Shown: positions 1 to 6,299, numbered from the stretch's first letter. The stretch: 12,665 bases of DNA from Acidithiobacillus ferruginosus (GCF_018854495.1 NZ_JABBDR010000303.1:1-12665), one strand, 5' to 3'. Notes: generated by a model from the letters alone, not told the origin. A program made the numbers and translations.

Positions 1-310
1 TTTGGGTGTTTTAGCTTTGTTCATCATGACTCCATTCTCTTGGAAAAAGGAGCCTCCTCAAAATCCGGGGCGGTTCATATCGGCTGGCAAGTTGCAGTTC
101 GCAAGCGCGGCTTTCCGGTGCGGTATAAAACCTTTAGAACGAAAGCCGAGGCGATGGGCTGGGCTGCTGTTACCGAATCGGAGATGGTGCGAGGGGTCTT
201 TGTCCAGCATACGGAGTCTGAACAGACTACATGAATTGCTCGCCCCGACTATACGGACGACAATGAAGTCACCCAGGCGAACTGCGTACCAACCACCGAT
301 TTCTGAATGA
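1..310 (+). pseudogene. Remnant of tyrosine recombinase (integrase), N-terminal arm domain only, frameshifted
   Basis: Frame 1 (about 40-231) encodes a peptide with the typical N-terminal pattern of phage or genomic-island tyrosine recombinases: a Trp-Gln-Val strand, a short basic hairpin, then 'KTFRTKAEAMGWA' and 'ESEMVRGVFV'. In this family the pattern continues with a T-T-L-x-E-L-L motif that starts the core-binding domain. Here frame 1 stops at 232-234 directly after 'SEQTT', while frame 2 continues with 'LHELLAP' (227-247). That fits a small indel near 226-232. Frame 2 ends at 308-310. The core-binding domain and the R-H-R-Y catalytic domain are absent, so the gene is non-functional. No convincing start is visible: a TTG at 40 lacks a ribosome binding site, and frame 1 stays open to the window edge. 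The remnant suggests that the left flank was once the end of an integrative element. The assignment rests on family pattern recognition, not an alignment. Confidence 0.6.
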
Positions 311-999
311 CCGGTTACGCTGGCCCCTAACCATTCCACAGCGCCCAGATTACCCACCCGGTGCTCCAGGACGCCATGGTCGGCGGCGGACCAACCCGAA
401 AACTGCGGATGAAGGGCAAAACATGCTACCCCTCACGCAACTGCGTGAGGCTGAGGATCGAAGGCGCTGACTGACATAGATATGGTCCAGCTGCAGGAAA
501 TGCACTATGATTTTCCCATCACCGAATGCCAACAGGAAATATCATCATGGCAACGATACGACGGGGCGAGGAATCAACCAATCCCGAAATGATCAGCCTC
601 AACTTTTAGTCTGGTCATGGCACGTCAGACCGCTTGGCCTCGATAGGGAGAATGAGTACATTATCGATAGACGGGCCGAGACCTACCAGACGATTTGATG
701 AAATTTAATAAATAGCGCCACAGCATGTTGATGTGCTTATGGCTAAGCGACGACGAAGACCTCGAAGGTGATAGACGAACTATTGGGTGACCTTGCCAGC
801 GAAGCGGACGGCCGCAATTGTTTCTCAGAGAGTGAAGCGTGCCAGGCAGGCACTGATCGGCATTGAGGAGGAGAGGCTTAACTGACTTTGTACATGTTTA
901 CTCACCGTGAGCGGCGCTTGCGGTCACCGATATTGACTTTTCGTTAGGAGTTTTCTGGGGTTCCGGCTTGCACCACAATAACTAATCGTGAGGTAAGAC
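311..999. other. Gene-poor region with short broken reading frames
   Basis: About 690 bp with no gene I recognise. All frames are broken into stretches of about 60 codons or fewer. Short ones with an ATG (for example 482-592, 36 codons) have no clear Shine-Dalgarno sequence. A reading frame over about 800-883 ends in a Lys/Arg/Glu-rich helix-like tail ('RVKRARQALIGIEEERLN', TGA at 882-884) that could be the C-terminal scrap of a small DNA-binding or antitoxin-like protein, but no start is visible. Next to an integrase remnant, this looks like decayed mobile-element DNA. Confidence 0.4.
431..450. repeat. Perfect 9-bp inverted repeat (hairpin)
   Basis: CCTCACGCA (431-439) and TGCGTGAGG (442-450) are perfect reverse complements separated by two bases. 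In practice this is an 8-bp GC-rich stem with a 4-base loop. No T-tract follows on either strand, so a simple intrinsic terminator is unlikely. Its role is unknown; it could be a remnant of a recombination or protein-binding site. Confidence 0.5.
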
Positions 1000-1569
1000 A
1001 TGGCTACAATTCCTGAGATATTATTTGTTTTCGTTATGATTATTGAAGGTTACATAGCTAGAAAATATTTCGGCCCAGATAAACACTCAAAAATATCAAT
1101 AAACTTTTTTGATAAATATTTTTTCTATATTATAGGTCTGTCAATACTCTTGAGCTCCACGGCTGGACACTTTTTTACGAGTTATTATAAAATAAATTAT
1201 TTTCACATAATTTTATTTTGTGTTATAGGTGTGATCATGTTTTTTGTTGGTTATATTTATAGGATTTATACAATAAGTTATTTAGGTAGATATTTTCCTG
1301 TTCGGTTGATGATACAAAAGAATCACTGTCTAGTAAGCTCTGGCTCGTATGCCAAAGTCAGGCACCCTTCATATCTTGGTGGATGGGCGTCTTTAATCAG
1401 CATGGCTATTTCATCTGGAAATCTTGCCACTATATTATTTGAATCGACATCAACAATGATATTATACCTTGTTCGCATTAGCCATGAAGAGCGTATCCTG
1501 CTAGAAAGCATTCCAGAATATCAATCTTATAAGTCAATAACGTGCGCTATTATTCCTGGTATTATTTAG
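1000..1569 (+). CDS. Isoprenylcysteine carboxyl methyltransferase-like integral membrane protein
   Basis: This 189-residue protein belongs to the ICMT/PEMT-type membrane methyltransferase family. The C-terminal half carries the family pattern: 'LGRYF' (95-99), 'NHCLVSSGSYAKVRHPSYLGG' (108-128) with the conserved Arg-His-Pro-Ser-Tyr at 121-125, and Arg159-Ile followed by the Glu-Glu pair (163-164), then a closing I-P-G-I. In the family this region binds S-adenosylmethionine and forms the active site. Hydrophobic segments lie at about 5-20, 40-58, 67-88 and 130-158. The ATG at 1000 follows GAGG (991-994), a usable ribosome binding site. Bacterial homologues act on varied or unknown lipid or small-molecule acceptors, so the substrate cannot be stated. 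The gene is far richer in A+T than every intact gene to its right and uses many ATA, TTA and AAA codons. It stands alone, which together suggests recent acquisition. Confidence 0.75.
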   Translation: MATIPEILFVFVMIIEGYIARKYFGPDKHSKISINFFDKYFFYIIGLSILLSSTAGHFFTSYYKINYFHIILFCVIGVIMFFVGYIYRIYTISYLGRYFPVRLMIQKNHCLVSSGSYAKVRHPSYLGGWASLISMAISSGNLATILFESTSTMILYLVRISHEERILLESIPEYQSYKSITCAIIPGII

Positions 1570-1700
1570 TGTAAATAACATTATTTGTGGCATAAAAATA
1601 TTGATAAAACCGGGGATAATGGCTCCAACAAAAACAGAAAATAATATTAGTGACACTTCGATATCATGACTCATTCGGAACCGTTTCTGGCTCTGAATCT

Positions 1701-1765
1701 GGTTCCTCGTCATTTCAAGTGGGCAAGCTGGATCTCAGGCTACCCACTTGAAATGACGAGGAACC
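1701..1765. repeat. Perfect 23-bp inverted repeat with 19-bp spacer
   Basis: The left arm 1701-1723 (begins GGTTCCTCGTCATTTC) and right arm 1743-1765 are exact reverse complements. Inside the spacer, AGC (1726-1728) can pair with GCT (1739-1741), nearly continuing the stem. A further GGAACC at 1677-1682 matches the outer end of the right arm, in inverted orientation to the left arm. No run of T follows, so a classical intrinsic terminator is unlikely. Possible explanations are abutting ends of a mobile element, a miniature inverted-repeat element, or a strong mRNA hairpin between the two genes. Confidence 0.85.
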
Positions 1766-1786
1766 GGAAATATGCGTATCGAAAGT

Positions 1787-1814
1787 TTGATGACAAGCCA
1801 GCTGTCCTTATCAT
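1787..1814 (+). promoter_or_regulatory. Candidate sigma-70-type promoter for the DsbG-like fusion gene
   Basis: TTGATG (1787-1792) and TATCAT (1809-1814) are separated by 16 bp, matching the -35 and -10 consensus at 4/6 and 5/6 positions. The gene starts about 43 bp downstream of the -10 box, with a strong ribosome binding site (AGAAGGAGG, 1842-1850) six bases before the GTG start. Support is consensus match and position only. Confidence 0.4.
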
Positions 1815-1856
1815 ACACGCATGTTACGTGCATCTTGACTGAGAAGGAGGAACCTA

Positions 1857-3404
1857 GTGAAACATCTAAGAATGCCGTTAATTGCTCTGACCACCACTTT
1901 GCTTTTAGCCCCTACCCTTGCTCGTGGCGGAATTTTTGGAATACTCAATGAAGTTGAAAATGTTACGCAAGGGGCAGGTTTTTCACTTCCCACCTCGCTG
2001 AATAATCTTTACCAAATGGCACAAAATGTACACGATGGTGGCGTCACTGCTATTCCTGGCTTGGCCAAGGCAAGCAATGGTAACTCGGCCTGCCCTCCAG
2101 GTTATGTCTGTGCAAAAGACAATTCGCCGTTCTATCCAGCATCTGCGAATATACCTAGCGAAATCGCAGAATTGAAATACATTCAAGAGGGATATGCTGG
2201 CCCCATAATATATGTTTTTCTGGATCCTCTATGTCCATATTGCCACCAGCTTTTCACGCAAAACATCCAGCTGATTCAGGAAGGCCGTCTCATCATCCGC
2301 TATATCCCAGTGGCTTTACTTGGTAGCCAAAGCACGCAGATCGCATCCTATTTGTTACAATCACCGAATCCTGCTCAACAACTGAATACCTATGAGGCTA
2401 TTGCCTTCACGCGTAATAATGGTGGGATTCGTAATTTCATGGGTAATCCTTATGGAATGACGGAGCAACAGTTGCAGATCAATAAGCGGGTCATGGAGGA
2501 TTTGGGTTTTAATGGTGTTCCCGGGCTTGTCTTTCGACTGACAAATGGACAATTTGAGCATATTCAGGGCCTCATCTCTCAACAACGCGTAAAGGGTCTA
2601 ATCCCACAAATGGTGAATGTAGCGCAAGTCCATGCAGCCGCGCCGGGCGCCATTGAAAGCTATCCAGTCAACGAGACGCAAAAATTCCAGATGGTAGGGG
2701 ATCAGTCTATCGCGGTTGGAAACACATCAAGCGGTTCGGGGGAGACCAAAACGCAAGAACCACTTAACATATCTACGACAACTGCGCCACATACTTTGTT
2801 TGTTCGCGCTGCAATGATTCAGAACAAAGAACCATTTCATATGCAATCAAGCTTTACCGACTCCATACAGAATATTAACGAGAGCATGAAAATGGTTGCA
2901 GATCCCCTGAAGGATGAAGTAGAAGAAACCAGCACGATAGTGATAAACCTTCCCGTTGGACAGTCAGTGATGCACTCAACCGCCATCCGCATTGGCCAAC
3001 ATGCCTGGGCTAAGTCGAACGCACCTGGCCAAGAAGGCTGGCACGAAATTGCGTTGAACGAACTCCACCGCGTAGATCTCCTCTCGGCCCTTCTCCCATA
3101 TTTTCGGAACGTGCATGCGATCATTGGCAAGCCTGTCAGAGGGCATGCAACTCAAGGTTTTCAGGCGACTCTCGACAAAAAAGGCGTAAGAGTGATGGCG
3201 AGGCTCGCCTCTGGAAAGGCCATCTCATCCGCACAACAACTCATTCAGAAGATCGTTTTCACAATCTTCATTGGAAAATCTCAACATTTAAGAGAAATAA
3301 ATTACGTGGAATATGTAATACAAAATGGACACCCCTATCAGGTAACAGGAAAATCCGTCTATTATGATTGGGGGAAAAGTGTTCATATTTCACCGCCTAC
3401 GTGA
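1857..3404 (+). CDS. Secreted DsbG-like thiol-disulfide protein fused to an LppX/LolA-like C-terminal domain
   Basis: The 515-residue protein starts at GTG, six bases after a near-perfect ribosome binding site. Residues 1-23 form a signal peptide (basic start, Leu/Thr-rich core, then A-P-T-L-A), so it should be periplasmic. Residues about 100-255 resemble DsbG: 'YVFLDPLCPYCHQLF' with CPYC at 126-129, an 'NKRVMEDLGF' helix (209-218), and the cis-proline loop 'GVPGLVF' (220-226). DsbC and DsbG usually carry Thr before that proline; here it is Val, as in DsbA. An extra cysteine pair (79 and 85) lies in the N-terminal segment. After a Ser/Thr/Gly-rich linker (about 285-310), residues 315-515 look like an LppX/LolA-type half-barrel: beta-strand-rich, with 'QHAWAKSN', 'GWHEI', and a final 'VYYDWGKSVHISPP' strand. 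That second assignment is a fold guess. The gene appears monocistronic, ending in a hairpin. The substrate is unknown; periplasmic disulfide exchange is the likely activity. Confidence 0.75.
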   Translation: MKHLRMPLIALTTTLLLAPTLARGGIFGILNEVENVTQGAGFSLPTSLNNLYQMAQNVHDGGVTAIPGLAKASNGNSACPPGYVCAKDNSPFYPASANIPSEIAELKYIQEGYAGPIIYVFLDPLCPYCHQLFTQNIQLIQEGRLIIRYIPVALLGSQSTQIASYLLQSPNPAQQLNTYEAIAFTRNNGGIRNFMGNPYGMTEQQLQINKRVMEDLGFNGVPGLVFRLTNGQFEHIQGLISQQRVKGLIPQMVNVAQVHAAAPGAIESYPVNETQKFQMVGDQSIAVGNTSSGSGETKTQEPLNISTTTAPHTLFVRAAMIQNKEPFHMQSSFTDSIQNINESMKMVADPLKDEVEETSTIVINLPVGQSVMHSTAIRIGQHAWAKSNAPGQEGWHEIALNELHRVDLLSALLPYFRNVHAIIGKPVRGHATQGFQATLDKKGVRVMARLASGKAISSAQQLIQKIVFTIFIGKSQHLREINYVEYVIQNGHPYQVTGKSVYYDWGKSVHISPPT

Positions 3405-3887
3405 CATCGAACAAGATATTTTGAAGATTTCCATGTACTCATGGACATTGTTGGCGAATAATTTTTTAACCAACCCGCTCTTGCGGGTTGGTGCTGATCA
3501 GGCTAAGGCAGATTTTTTTACAATTCCAGGGGGAAAGTTCGTGGATCTCCAACTATCCGGGGTGGCGGCGTCACGAGTATCGCATCCACTGGATTCCCAT
3601 GGCCTATGTCCGTCCTAACAGCAACCGGGTGGCCGCAGCCATCCTCATGGCCGCCATCCCGCAGTTGCCGGGCCTTCACCGCATACGATCCACGGGCAGG
3701 AAAACCCAGCAGGCTGTCCCTCTCCCCAAAATCCAAGATGGTCTATGCACGCGGGACCGGACTATGGGGACACTTAATCCCCATCTGCGATAGGATATAG
3801 ACGTCAAGACGTACAAAAGCAGATACCCAGCAAACCTCTGAGGAAGCCGGCACCATATTCGTACGACCACAGACAAGGAGAACACGC
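3405..3887. other. Intergenic region, no recognisable gene
   Basis: Frames of up to about 100 codons exist (for example 3488-3793), but none shows a recognisable family, a convincing ribosome binding site or conserved motifs, and opposite-strand frames are equally long. The left part contains a 6-bp hairpin (TCCATG 3430-3435 with CATGGA 3440-3445) and the stronger hairpin at 3470-3491. The base composition rises in G+C from about 3530 onward. It may contain decayed coding DNA. Confidence 0.35.
3470..3491 (+). terminator. Hairpin, possible transcription terminator downstream of the DsbG-like fusion gene
   Basis: CCAACCCGC (3470-3478) pairs perfectly with GCGGGTTGG (3483-3491) around a TCTT loop. 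It lies 66 bp after the stop codon of the preceding gene. The expected T-tract does not follow directly: a run of seven T occurs only at 3512-3518, and six T lie before the stem at 3463-3468. Termination is therefore plausible but not textbook; mRNA 3'-end protection is an alternative. Confidence 0.45.
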
Positions 3888-4089
3888 ATGGGTTGGGATG
3901 TCGCTATGGAGCCTAAGGTGATCTCGACCGTTGCCGACCGGAAGAGGCCTGCAACTCTACGCCGAAATCGCCCTGCGCCAGGTCCAGGAAACCCTGAAAG
4001 CCTTTGATCAGAAGCAACCGTGCACAGACCCGAGCGCGCCAACACCCCGGAAGGGCTGGCGGCGCTGGTTTGGCAAAGCTCCGAAATAA
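3888..4089 (+). pseudogene. Small hypothetical gene interrupted by a frameshift
   Basis: An ATG at 3888 follows AAGGAG (3875-3880) with a 7-bp gap, an excellent start. The peptide begins 'MGWDVAMEPKVISTVADRK', but this frame stops at 4005-4007 after 39 codons and becomes Pro/Arg-rich. A second frame, open from 3922 to 4086 with TAA at 4087-4089, reads as a natural protein end: an amphipathic helix 'LQLYAEIALRQVQETLKAF', a Pro-containing linker, and a basic Trp-rich tail ('RKGWRRWFGKAPK'). Joining the frames between about 3936 and 3949 gives a protein of about 66 residues. I do not recognise the family. The explanation is either a one-base indel (a broken gene or a sequencing error) or, less likely, programmed frameshifting. 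It lies 40 bp upstream of the DUF805 gene on the same strand, and the two may be cotranscribed. Confidence 0.5.
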
Positions 4090-4129
4090 TCGTTACGGCC
4101 CTTTTATTTTCTGCAAGGAGACAGAATCC

Positions 4130-4531
4130 ATGCGCATGCTTGATGCTTATGTACACACCGTCACCCAAAACTATATCCGCTTCAGTGGCCGTATGAGTCG
4201 TGCGGAATTCTGGTGGTTTGCCCTGTGCAACTTCCTCATCATTTTCGCATTGGTGATACTTGCCGGCCTGCTGACAGGGGGCCTGCAGAATCAGGGATCC
4301 TTTATGGCAACCTTATTCGAGGCCATCTATGGAATCTATCTGCTGGCCATGCTGTTGCCCAGCATCGGCGCCGAAGTGCGGCGCCTGCACGACATCGACC
4401 TTTCGGGCTGGCTCGTCCTGCTCAATCTGATTCCCTACCTGGGTGGATTGATCGTGTTGATCCTGATGCTCCTGCCCGCAAAACCCAGCGGCGATAAATA
4501 CGGTCCTTACCACGATAGCACGCTGTCGTGA
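4130..4531 (+). CDS. DUF805 family inner-membrane protein
   Basis: This 133-residue protein has the DUF805 layout. A short N-terminal 'YIRFSGRMSRAEFWWFALCNF' region (15-35) carries the family's G-R-x-x-R-x-E-x-W-W motif. The first membrane segment is at about 27-50, the second at about 64-80, followed by the conserved 'VRRLHDIDLSGW' (83-94) and a last hydrophobic stretch at about 95-115. It ends in a short hydrophilic tail with the 'GDKYGPY' motif (121-127) usual in this family. ATG 4130 is chosen because AAGGAG (4115-4120) lies nine bases upstream; a start further upstream at 4004 would only add non-conserved residues overlapping the preceding broken gene. The biochemical function of DUF805 proteins is not established. 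The gene seems to close a transcription unit, as the next 350 bp hold no gene. Confidence 0.88.
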   Translation: MRMLDAYVHTVTQNYIRFSGRMSRAEFWWFALCNFLIIFALVILAGLLTGGLQNQGSFMATLFEAIYGIYLLAMLLPSIGAEVRRLHDIDLSGWLVLLNLIPYLGGLIVLILMLLPAKPSGDKYGPYHDSTLS

Positions 4532-4885
4532 GGACAATGGGTCCGCAGTCTAATAGCGGATGAGAGACCATTTGTGAAGGCTTCATCTCGAAAGCCTCCT
4601 TATCAGGACATGGCGCCCCAGGTGCTCTGTCATTGGGTGCCTGACTGACGCCCGTGGCCACGATCAGCATGGTCTAGTCATCAGTCGTATGCACCACTCT
4701 GGGATTCCGTACGGGGTGCCCCTGTGGTGACGGATATTGTGGGCAGGTGCCGCCCTCTGTGCCATGGCTGGCGACGCGGCCATTGCTGGCTGGTCTACAA
4801 TTGCAGAATCAGGCTTGTTGCTTTCCGTAAACCCGCGACGGTACGTCGTCATGGAAGGTATATGGCGGCCACAAGGAGGTGTTTC
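4532..4885. other. Intergenic region, no recognisable gene
   Basis: No recognisable coding signal. A frame continues upstream of the alcohol dehydrogenase stub to 4724, but the translated part before 4886 is Arg/Cys-rich and unlike that family. A weak 6-bp stem (AGGCTT with AAGCCT, roughly 4579-4598) follows the DUF805 gene and has no T-tract. Confidence 0.35.
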
Positions 4886-5104
4886 ATGCATGCCATGGTT
4901 CTGAAAGAGGTGGGTAAACCTTTGGTGCCCGCTGAATTGCCGCGACCACGGCCACAGCCGGGCCAGGTCCTGGTAAAAATACTGGCGTGCGGAGTGTGCC
5001 GTACCGATCTGCATGTCAATGTGGCATTGGCTGATTTGAGACGTGGCGCGGTCCACGGTGCGGCGGTGCTGGTTATGGGGGCATGGCAGGAACGCGAGAC
5101 GTGA
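4886..5104 (+). pseudogene. Truncated zinc-dependent alcohol dehydrogenase (N-terminal stub)
   Basis: ATG 4886 follows AAGGAGGT (4873-4880) with a 5-bp gap. The first 44 residues match the start of medium-chain zinc alcohol dehydrogenases: 'MHAMVLKEVGKPL', then 'PQPGQVLVKILACGVCRTDLHV', in which Cys38 is the expected catalytic zinc ligand. In intact members the next element is the loop leading to a Pro-Gly-His-Glu motif, and the protein is about 330-350 residues. Here the sequence becomes unrelated after residue 44 and stops at 72 residues, with no second zinc ligand, structural zinc site or Rossmann domain. It cannot be an active enzyme. The stop codon overlaps the likely GTG start of the L,D-transpeptidase gene, so this translated stub may now act as a leader for that gene. 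Deletion or recombination joined the two. Confidence 0.8.
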
Positions 5105-5883
5105 AAAGGATATGGATTTTGATGGTCCTGCTGTGGCTTGCTTCTGCTGCCGGCGACAGCGCACTCGCGGCAGCAGCGCCGGCACCAGCTTGGTTGCGTG
5201 TTACTCGCGCGCTTGCGCAAATGCACTATTTGCCGGGGCAAGTGGGCTGGACCGGGCTAAGGGGGGCAAATCCACAAATTTGGTGGTTATGGCCGTCAGG
5301 CACACCGTCCGCATTGCAGGTGCTCACCCCTGATTCTCCTGGATCGCCCTTGCTCTTCGGGGCCCTGGATTTTTTTGCCAAGGAGCACGGGCTGCCATGG
5401 TCCAACCAAAGCAGCGACTGGTTTGATCGGGGCAACCGCCATCGCCTTTATGCGGCTGTCCTTGCCGCCCATCGGCGCGGGGAAGGCGCGCCGAAGCCGT
5501 TTGTGTGGGTTTATGTGCGCAAAGGCACGCCAGAAACTTTGTCCATCTGGCAGTACAACGCGGAAACGGATAGGGGTAAATGGGTGTTGCAAAGTCTGAC
5601 CAATACCGGGGTGGCCGGAGCGATGACCCCCAACGGTACCTGGGCAGTCTACGCGCGCTTTCTGAGTACGCGAATGACCGGTTGTTTCCCCCATGGCGAG
5701 TGTTATAACGATTCAGGCGTGCGCTTCGTCAATTATTTCTGGGATGGCCGCGCGGTACACTACTTCCCCCGTCTTGCGTACGGGTTTCGGCAAAGTAACG
5801 GTTGTGTGGAGCTGCCGTTAAAGGCGGCACAAAGAGCCTATGGAATGATGCACATCGGTACGCCGGTGACGGTGGCGCCATGA
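5101..5883 (+). CDS. Secreted L,D-transpeptidase (YkuD-type) with atypical active-site motif
   Basis: The 260-residue protein (from GTG 5101) has a signal peptide (K-R-I-W then a Leu/Val/Ala core, about 1-25) and a C-terminal YkuD-like catalytic domain. Visible motifs are 'TPNGTWAVYAR' (176-186), the candidate catalytic His220 in 'AVHYFPR', and Cys235 in 'QSNGCVELP', followed by the closing 'GTPVTV' strand. The spacing fits the family, but HG is HY and the usual Ser-His-Gly-Cys reads Ser-Asn-Gly-Cys. These enzymes form or modify 3-3 peptidoglycan cross-links or anchor proteins in the periplasm; the exact reaction here is inferred. The region at 30-140 is not a domain I recognise. GTG 5101 is preferred because AGGA (5088-5091) lies nine bases upstream, the signal peptide then starts cleanly, and the start overlaps the preceding stop (GTGA). 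ATG 5083 is the alternative and would add six residues. Confidence 0.8.
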   Translation: MKRIWILMVLLWLASAAGDSALAAAAPAPAWLRVTRALAQMHYLPGQVGWTGLRGANPQIWWLWPSGTPSALQVLTPDSPGSPLLFGALDFFAKEHGLPWSNQSSDWFDRGNRHRLYAAVLAAHRRGEGAPKPFVWVYVRKGTPETLSIWQYNAETDRGKWVLQSLTNTGVAGAMTPNGTWAVYARFLSTRMTGCFPHGECYNDSGVRFVNYFWDGRAVHYFPRLAYGFRQSNGCVELPLKAAQRAYGMMHIGTPVTVAP

Positions 5884-6299
5884 TACGTTTGATGCGGCTC
5901 GGTCGTACGGTAACTGAGTGGTCTATCACAGATCTACCCAACCACCGGCCATCGGCCTATAATGTTTTATACTGAGGCAGTTGGAGCAGACCTTACCGTA
6001 CGAGCGGAAGGTTGACCCCCAAAGCTAGTCCAATGAAATTTTCGGGGGTGCCGTGAACCAACCCATCCGCCATGCCATAAATGCCCCGGCTTGTGGTACT
6101 GCGACGCGCAAACAGTGAAGGTCGCGTCCAATATCCACTTCGGCGCTCGACGGCGGTCTAGGGTGCATCGACCAACCGTCAATGCACCATATGGTCTTCC
6201 GACCGTGGTCTCATCGCAGCCCAAATACCCGATCAATCCACCAATACCAGAAACGCGACCATCGTCGTTATGGGGCGATGTACCCGAAATCCGGTGAAT
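5884..6299. other. Intergenic region upstream of the export operon
   Basis: About 400 bp with no recognisable gene; frames on both strands are similar in length and unlike any family I know. It holds an 11-bp inverted repeat (5903-5913 and 5993-6003) around a TATAAT box and presumably the control region of the downstream five-gene operon. No strong terminator for the preceding gene is visible. Confidence 0.4.
5903..6003. repeat. 11-bp inverted repeat bracketing a TATAAT box
   Basis: TCGTACGGTAA (5903-5913) and TTACCGTACGA (5993-6003) are exact reverse complements 79 bp apart. Each half contains the self-complementary core CGTACG or GTAC. A perfect TATAAT (5958-5963) lies between them, with only a weak -35 match at the standard distance. 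The arrangement could be paired operator sites or the ends of a small element. Confidence 0.5.

Larger units (their letters stand above)
1570..1856. other. Intergenic region with large palindrome and leader of the downstream gene
   Basis: No reading frame here resembles a gene. The first 100 bp keep the AT-rich composition of the preceding methyltransferase gene, while the second half is closer to the following gene. The shift falls at the inverted repeat at 1701-1765. A candidate promoter and a strong ribosome binding site for the downstream gene occupy the last 70 bp. Confidence 0.5.

Noticed and set aside
3743..4168. Minus-strand frame of 141 codons in the 3.7-4.2 kb region
   Set aside because: No family resemblance; the plus strand there has clear ribosome binding sites and a recognisable gene start.
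5880..5978. Short frame of about 32 codons beginning with an ATGA overlap at the L,D-transpeptidase stop
   Set aside because: No ribosome binding site support, no recognisable sequence, and the overlap alone is weak evidence.
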